The notes beneath the pieces are model-generated. The model was not told where the DNA came from. It saw only the letters and a list, made by a program, of their open reading frames with translations, and ran no database searches. This document shows, one piece after another, positions 60,424-64,000 of a stretch of DNA of 64,000 nt. The first letter of the stretch is position 1; every line of letters begins with the position of its first letter. The position numbers and the translations under genes were made by a program. The DNA is from Psychrobacter immobilis (GTDB lineage: Bacteria > Pseudomonadota > Gammaproteobacteria > Pseudomonadales > Moraxellaceae): contig NZ_CAJGZN010000011.1 in the NCBI RefSeq assembly GCF_904846235.1, positions 53,416 through 117,415 of the forward strand, in the 5' to 3' direction.

Positions 60424-62373
60424 ATGTCCGATGCAAGTAAGCGAGTATTTATGAACGATAAGTCAGTTTCTAAGTCCACATCTCAACTGGCCACCTTAAT
60501 CCAAATGGGCAAAGAGCAAGGGTATCTTACCTATGCTGAGGTGAATGACCAGCTGCCCGACTCTATTACCGAAAGCGATCAGATCGAAGACATTGTGCAG
60601 ATGCTAACCGATGTTGGTATCAAAATCTTTGAATCAGCTCCTGATGCCGATGACATCTTGATGAACGATGATTCAAGTGATGATGATATGGCAGCAGATG
60701 AGGCAGCGGCAGTACTCGCCTCTGTTGAAACTGAGCCTGGTCGTACCACTGACCCTGTACGCATGTATATGCGTGAAATGGGTACGGTTGACCTACTGAC
60801 TCGCGAAGGCGAGATTGCCATTGCTAAACGTATCGAAGAAGGTATTCGTGATGTGCAGCATGCCATGTCTTACTGGCCTGGTACCGTACAGTTTGTTCTT
60901 GACGAGTATCAAAAAGTACAGGACGGCGAAAAAAAGCTATCTGACGTCATCACTGGTTTCTTAGACCCTGAGACCGAAGAAGACAAAATCGCTGCCCAAG
61001 AAGCAAAAGAAGCGGCGAAAGAAGAGCGTGAACGCATCAAAGAAGAAAAAGAGAACCCACCGGTTGTCAAAGCCAAGGTCAATGCGAAAGCAGCTGCTCT
61101 TGATGAGGAAGATGAAGACGAAGACGACGTTGAAGAAGAAGCAGAAGAAGAAACCAGCGGCCTTGATCCAGAAGAGGTTCGTTTGCGTCTAGAAGAGATT
61201 GAGCATCTATTCATTAAAGCCAAGCAAGCATTGCTTGATTATGGCCGTGGTAGCGTACAGGCTGATACAGCATATGCCCTACTTGCTGAACGCTTTATGA
61301 TGTTGAAGCTAAACAACCGCTTGTCAGATCAAGTCATGGCGATCATGCATGACGTCTATGACGACGTGCGTAAGCAAGAGCGTCAAATCATGCGTTTGGT
61401 GATTCGCCGTGGTCGTATGCCGCGTGAAGAGTTCCGTAAGACCTTCCCTAGCAATGAAACCAATGTTGATTGGTTGATTGAACGTATCAAAGGTAAGCCT
61501 GCATTTGCTGGTACGCTAGAAAAAGTCACTGATGACGTCATTTTACTTCAACGTCGTATCCGTGATTATGAGCAGCAGCTCGACATGAAAATCCACGATA
61601 TGAAAGATGTGGCACGTCGTATGGCAGTTGGTGAAGCAAAAGCTCGCCGCGCGAAAAAAGAGATGGTTGAAGCTAACCTACGTTTAGTTATCTCTATCGC
61701 CAAAAAATATACCAACCGTGGCCTACAGTTCTTGGATCTTATCCAAGAAGGTAACATCGGTCTGATGAAAGCCGTTGATAAGTTTGAATATCGCCGTGGT
61801 TATAAGTTCTCGACCTATGCTACTTGGTGGATTCGTCAGGCGATTACCCGCTCTATTGCTGACCAAGCGCGCACCATTCGTATTCCTGTGCATATGATTG
61901 AGACCATCAACAAAATCAACCGTGTCTCACGTCAGTTGCTACAGGAAATGGGTCGCGAGCCAACGCCTGAGGAATTAGGCGAACGCTTAGAGATGGACGA
62001 AGTTAAAGTCCGTAAAGTGCTTAAGATTGCCAAAGAACCTATCTCTATGGAAACCCCAATCGGTGATGATGAAGATTCACACCTAGGTGATTTCATCGAA
62101 GATGGTACAATCTCAAGTCCTGTGGATGATGCAACGGCTGCTGGTCTACAAGAAGCGACGCGTGATGTACTGGGTAACCTGACTGAGCGTGAAGCACGTG
62201 TCTTAAAAATGCGTTTCGGTATCGATATGCCAACGGATCATACGCTAGAAGAAGTTGGTAAGCAGTTTGATGTGACGCGTGAACGTATTCGTCAGATCGA
62301 GGCAAAAGCACTACGTAAATTGCGTCATCCATCACGCTCTGAACACTTGCGCTCTTTCCTTGAAAATGACTAA
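60424..62373 (+). CDS. rpoD: RNA polymerase sigma factor RpoD (sigma-70)
   Basis: 649-residue primary sigma factor. Region 1.1 covers about residues 15-90, 1.2 includes [22 protein letters not shown], and region 2 ([39 protein letters not shown]) binds -10. Region 3 follows, then region 4.2 ([43 protein letters not shown]). The non-conserved insert contains an extremely acidic stretch near residues 225-244. An ATG at 60451 is an alternative start. Follows dnaG after 503 bp, so it has its own promoter. A terminator follows. Confidence 0.97.
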   Translation: MSDASKRVFMNDKSVSKSTSQLATLIQMGKEQGYLTYAEVNDQLPDSITESDQIEDIVQMLTDVGIKIFESAPDADDILMNDDSSDDDMAADEAAAVLASVETEPGRTTDPVRMYMREMGTVDLLTREGEIAIAKRIEEGIRDVQHAMSYWPGTVQFVLDEYQKVQDGEKKLSDVITGFLDPETEEDKIAAQEAKEAAKEERERIKEEKENPPVVKAKVNAKAAALDEEDEDEDDVEEEAEEETSGLDPEEVRLRLEEIEHLFIKAKQALLDYGRGSVQADTAYALLAERFMMLKLNNRLSDQVMAIMHDVYDDVRKQERQIMRLVIRRGRMPREEFRKTFPSNETNVDWLIERIKGKPAFAGTLEKVTDDVILLQRRIRDYEQQLDMKIHDMKDVARRMAVGEAKARRAKKEMVEANLRLVISIAKKYTNRGLQFLDLIQEGNIGLMKAVDKFEYRRGYKFSTYATWWIRQAITRSIADQARTIRIPVHMIETINKINRVSRQLLQEMGREPTPEELGERLEMDEVKVRKVLKIAKEPISMETPIGDDEDSHLGDFIEDGTISSPVDDATAAGLQEATRDVLGNLTEREARVLKMRFGIDMPTDHTLEEVGKQFDVTRERIRQIEAKALRKLRHPSRSEHLRSFLEND

Positions 62374-62426
62374 ATTTTCAGAAAAATATTGAGCCTAGCT
62401 AATAGGCTTTTGATAATCGTTAAAAA

Positions 62427-62457
62427 TAAAAAAGCTGAGTATATCTCAGCTTTTTTT
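62427..62457 (+). terminator. Intrinsic terminator of rpoD
   Basis: AAAGCTGAG / CTCAGCTTT stem with TATAT loop and seven T, about 55 bp past the stop. Confidence 0.88.
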
Positions 62458-62468
62458 ATGCCTGCTTT

Positions 62469-62548
62469 TTAATTCTAGAACTTATTAATCACAGCATTTG
62501 TTAATTACAAAGCTTATTAATTACAAAGCTCCTTAATTGCATAGCGTC
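62469..62548. repeat. Five tandem 16-bp units (iteron-like array)
   Basis: TTAATTCTAGAACTTA, TTAATCACAGCATTTG, TTAATTACAAAGCTTA, TTAATTACAAAGCTCC and TTAATTGCATAGCGTC follow each other without gap. The two central units differ only in their last two bases. Located between the rpoD terminator and the MarR promoter. Confidence 0.75.
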
Positions 62549-62682
62549 CTAGTCATAAATCCCTTTAATCCAAGAGCTCCTCCTTCAAGATATACCCTTA
62601 TTTTTCTTACTTCCTAATAACTTATTTCATTGAAAATTATCTAACTATAGATACAGACGCTCCTTCAAAAATCACTTTATAG

Positions 62683-62729
62683 TTGACACTATCAACCTTA
62701 TTATATATAGTTGCTTCTATCAACTATAT
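62683..62729 (+). promoter_or_regulatory. Sigma-70 promoter with overlapping MarR-type operator
   Basis: TTGACA (62683-62688), 17 bp, TATAGT (62706-62711) is an almost ideal promoter. A perfect inverted repeat ATATAGTTG (62705-62713) / CAACTATAT (62721-62729) covers the -10 and start site. A related dyad AGTTGACACTATCAACC overlaps the -35. Suggests autorepression by the MarR protein encoded 12 bp downstream. Confidence 0.75.
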
Positions 62730-62741
62730 CAAAGAGTTTTT

Positions 62742-63185
62742 ATGTCTAACAATTCATTGAGCGAAACACTACATCAATTGATGCATACCTATACCAATCT
62801 ACTGCTAGAAGGCATTCGTCAGCAAGGTGTCGAGTTGTCCGTGACTAATATCAGAACCTTAAAAGGTGTCTGCTATAACCCGAATAGCACTGCGCTATCA
62901 ATCTCTAAACACATGCAGCGAGACAAAGCGCAAATCACTCGTGCCTTAAATGACCTTTTAGCAGCTGAGCTAATCTTGAAGACAGATAACCCGCTTGATG
63001 GTCGCAGCCAATTACTACAGCTGACCTCTAAAGGCGAAGAAGTTATGGCAAAGCTTGATGCAGCAGAAGAATGGACAAGACAGCAATTAACGAAAGATTT
63101 AAGCCTCGTAGAGCTTGCCTTATTTTTCCGTGTCAGTCGCACCATGATAGACAACGTTAGCACCAGCAAGACTATCGATAAATAA
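62742..63185 (+). CDS. MarR family transcriptional regulator
   Basis: 147 residues with the MarR winged helix-turn-helix at about residues 50-95 (STALSISKHMQRDKAQITRALNDLLAAELILKTDNPLDGRSQLLQLT), flanked by dimerisation helices. Start at 62742 follows the promoter/operator directly. The next gene begins 16 bp after its stop, so the two form an operon. It probably represses itself and the siderophore-interacting flavoprotein. The inducer is unknown. Confidence 0.88.
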   Translation: MSNNSLSETLHQLMHTYTNLLLEGIRQQGVELSVTNIRTLKGVCYNPNSTALSISKHMQRDKAQITRALNDLLAAELILKTDNPLDGRSQLLQLTSKGEEVMAKLDAAEEWTRQQLTKDLSLVELALFFRVSRTMIDNVSTSKTIDK

Positions 63186-63201
63186 GTAAGGAAAGATCCA
63201 T

Positions 63202-63858
63202 ATGAATAACACAGTAAATCAAAAACCAGTGCGTGAAATCATGACCGTTGCTCACAAGCAAATGATTACTTCGCACTACATTCGTATATACCTCACAGGC
63301 CAAGCAGATACTATTGCCAATATCGCGACCATGACAGTTGGTGCAAACAATAAAGTGCTTATTCCTGTCGATAAAGCTCAGCCAATTGACCTAAATGACA
63401 ATACTACATTCGTTGTTCGCACTTATACTCATCGCGGCGCTGATGTAGCAAAACAACAGATCTGGATTGATTTTGTCGCTCATGGTGACGAGGCGCCCGC
63501 TTCAGGCTGGGCCACTCATGCTGAGGTTGGTGACGAGATTGGCATCTTAATGAAGCCTAAAACCAAAGCGCTTTGTCCCGATGCAGATAATTTTCTACTG
63601 ATTGGCGATGCCACAGCGATACCTGTGCTCGGCTCAATACTAGAAACCTTGCCTGCCAGCGCGACTGGTCAATGCATCATCGAAGTACACGGTGTAGAAG
63701 ATGAACAAAAGTTGTCGACAGCAGCCAATATCACCATGACATGGTTACATAACCCAGATCCAACACAAGGCAGCCAATTAATCGACACAGTAAAATCTCT
63801 CGATTTGCCAACTGCAGAGCAGAGCCGTTTTGCTTATATCGCTAGCGAACTCTGGTAA
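63202..63858 (+). pseudogene. Siderophore-interacting flavoprotein (SIP family), 3' end cut by IS3-type element
   Basis: 218 codons are left of a FAD-binding siderophore-interacting protein. Members reduce ferric siderophores with NAD(P)H after uptake. The N-terminal FAD-binding barrel (HYIRIYLTG, FVVRTYTHR, IWIDFVAHGDEAPASGWATHAEVGDEIGI) and most of the NAD(P)H domain (FLLIGDATAIPVLGSILETLP) are present. The reading frame stops at SRFAYIASELW, just where the family's conserved Y(I/V)AxE motif should continue into the last 30-40 residues. The stop codon is supplied by sequence that looks like the left end of an IS element (from about 63853). Confidence 0.75.
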
Positions 63859-64000
63859 TCCCCCCAATAAATAAGAACACTTACAAATAGAGATTAACTG
63901 CTAAAATACACCAGCAGGAGAATCCTATGAAAAAGACACGCTTTAGCGACAACCAAATCGTCAACATCCTAAAACAAGCCGAACAAGGCGTCCCTAAGCC
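63853..64000 (+). mobile_element. Left end of an IS3-family insertion sequence (cut by the window)
   Basis: Starts about TGGTAATCCCCCC at 63853, a TG-initiated end with a C-run as in many IS3-family elements, and includes the first codons of orfA. The right end, target duplication and orfB are outside the window, so the boundary is an estimate. Confidence 0.7.
63927..64000 (+). CDS. IS3-family transposase OrfA (partial)
   Basis: ATG at 63927 with AGGAG 6-10 bp upstream. The 24 codons present read MKKTRFSDNQIVNILKQAEQ and on to GVPK, the typical start of OrfA of IS3-family elements (IS407-like group), where a helix-turn-helix domain follows. It binds the terminal repeats and is joined to OrfB by -1 frameshifting. 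The gene continues beyond the window. Confidence 0.85.
   Translation, partial: MKKTRFSDNQIVNILKQAEQGVPK

Larger units (their letters stand above)
62374..62741. other. Intergenic region rpoD to marR-type gene
   Basis: 368 bp. Fully accounted for by the rpoD terminator, the five-copy 16-bp array, and the promoter/operator of the next gene, with about 130 bp of AT-rich DNA between the array and the promoter. Confidence 0.55.

Noticed and set aside
60909..61223. 104-codon Ser-rich open frame on the minus strand inside rpoD
   Set aside because: It is the antisense of the acidic Glu/Asp codons of RpoD, which always give Ser/Phe-rich frames; no ribosome site.

Overview
The window looks like a chromosomal stretch of a gammaproteobacterium of the Moraxellaceae, most likely Psychrobacter. 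This is inferred from protein style, gene content (bamD divergent from rluD-pgeF, dnaG followed by rpoD without rpsU nearby), moderate GC with AT-rich intergenic DNA, and many intrinsic terminators. No tRNA, rRNA or CRISPR array was seen. The left edge cuts an ABC1/UbiB kinase-like gene. The right edge runs into the left end of an IS3-family insertion sequence.

Layout. 1-5.2 kb is a minus-strand group: ABC1 kinase, moeB-like E1 enzyme, prmC, and an enlarged AmpG permease. 5.8-13.7 kb is a plus-strand series: katG, a CysB-type LysR regulator, a PQQ-dependent membrane dehydrogenase, a luciferase-like oxidoreductase and a small membrane protein. 13.8-19.0 kb is minus: AEC transporter, mnmG, an unknown gene, grxD and ispF. 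19.2-23.8 kb carries mnmA, purB, a small lipoprotein (minus) and a RoxA-type ribosomal oxygenase. 24.0-28.0 kb is a proline catabolic operon in which the C-terminal part of PutA is a separate gene. 28.7-30.0 kb is a purine permease, and 30.7-34.4 kb is tolQ-tolR-tolA-tolB.

34.9-49.7 kb is a purine catabolism island: a xanthine/urate-type permease, a RutR-like TetR regulator, uraD, uraH, puuD, puuE, alc and allA on the plus strand, then guaD, xdhC, xdhB and xdhA on the minus strand. Together they encode guanine to xanthine to urate to 5-hydroxyisourate to OHCU to allantoin to allantoate to ureidoglycolate to glyoxylate plus urea. Three copies of a RutR-like palindrome (core TGACYA-WT-TRGTCA) lie in front of the permease, between the regulator and uraD, and in front of xdhA. 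In each the left half coincides with a candidate -35 box, which suggests one regulon under the local TetR protein.

50.4-53.3 kb holds a 41-residue lipoprotein, a flavodoxin-like reductase and a YeeE/YedE transporter. 53.5-62.4 kb is the housekeeping block pgeF-rluD / bamD, dnaG, rpoD. 62.7-63.9 kb is a MarR regulator, with a well-formed promoter and operator, followed by a siderophore-interacting flavoprotein that appears cut off by the IS.

The most noteworthy signals are the purine regulon operators, the split PutA, the IS-truncated siderophore-interacting protein, an 18-bp perfect hairpin with an alternative fold, and a recurring habit of short intergenic tandem duplications (14-27 bp units). 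Three of those duplications copy the T-tract tail of an intrinsic terminator.
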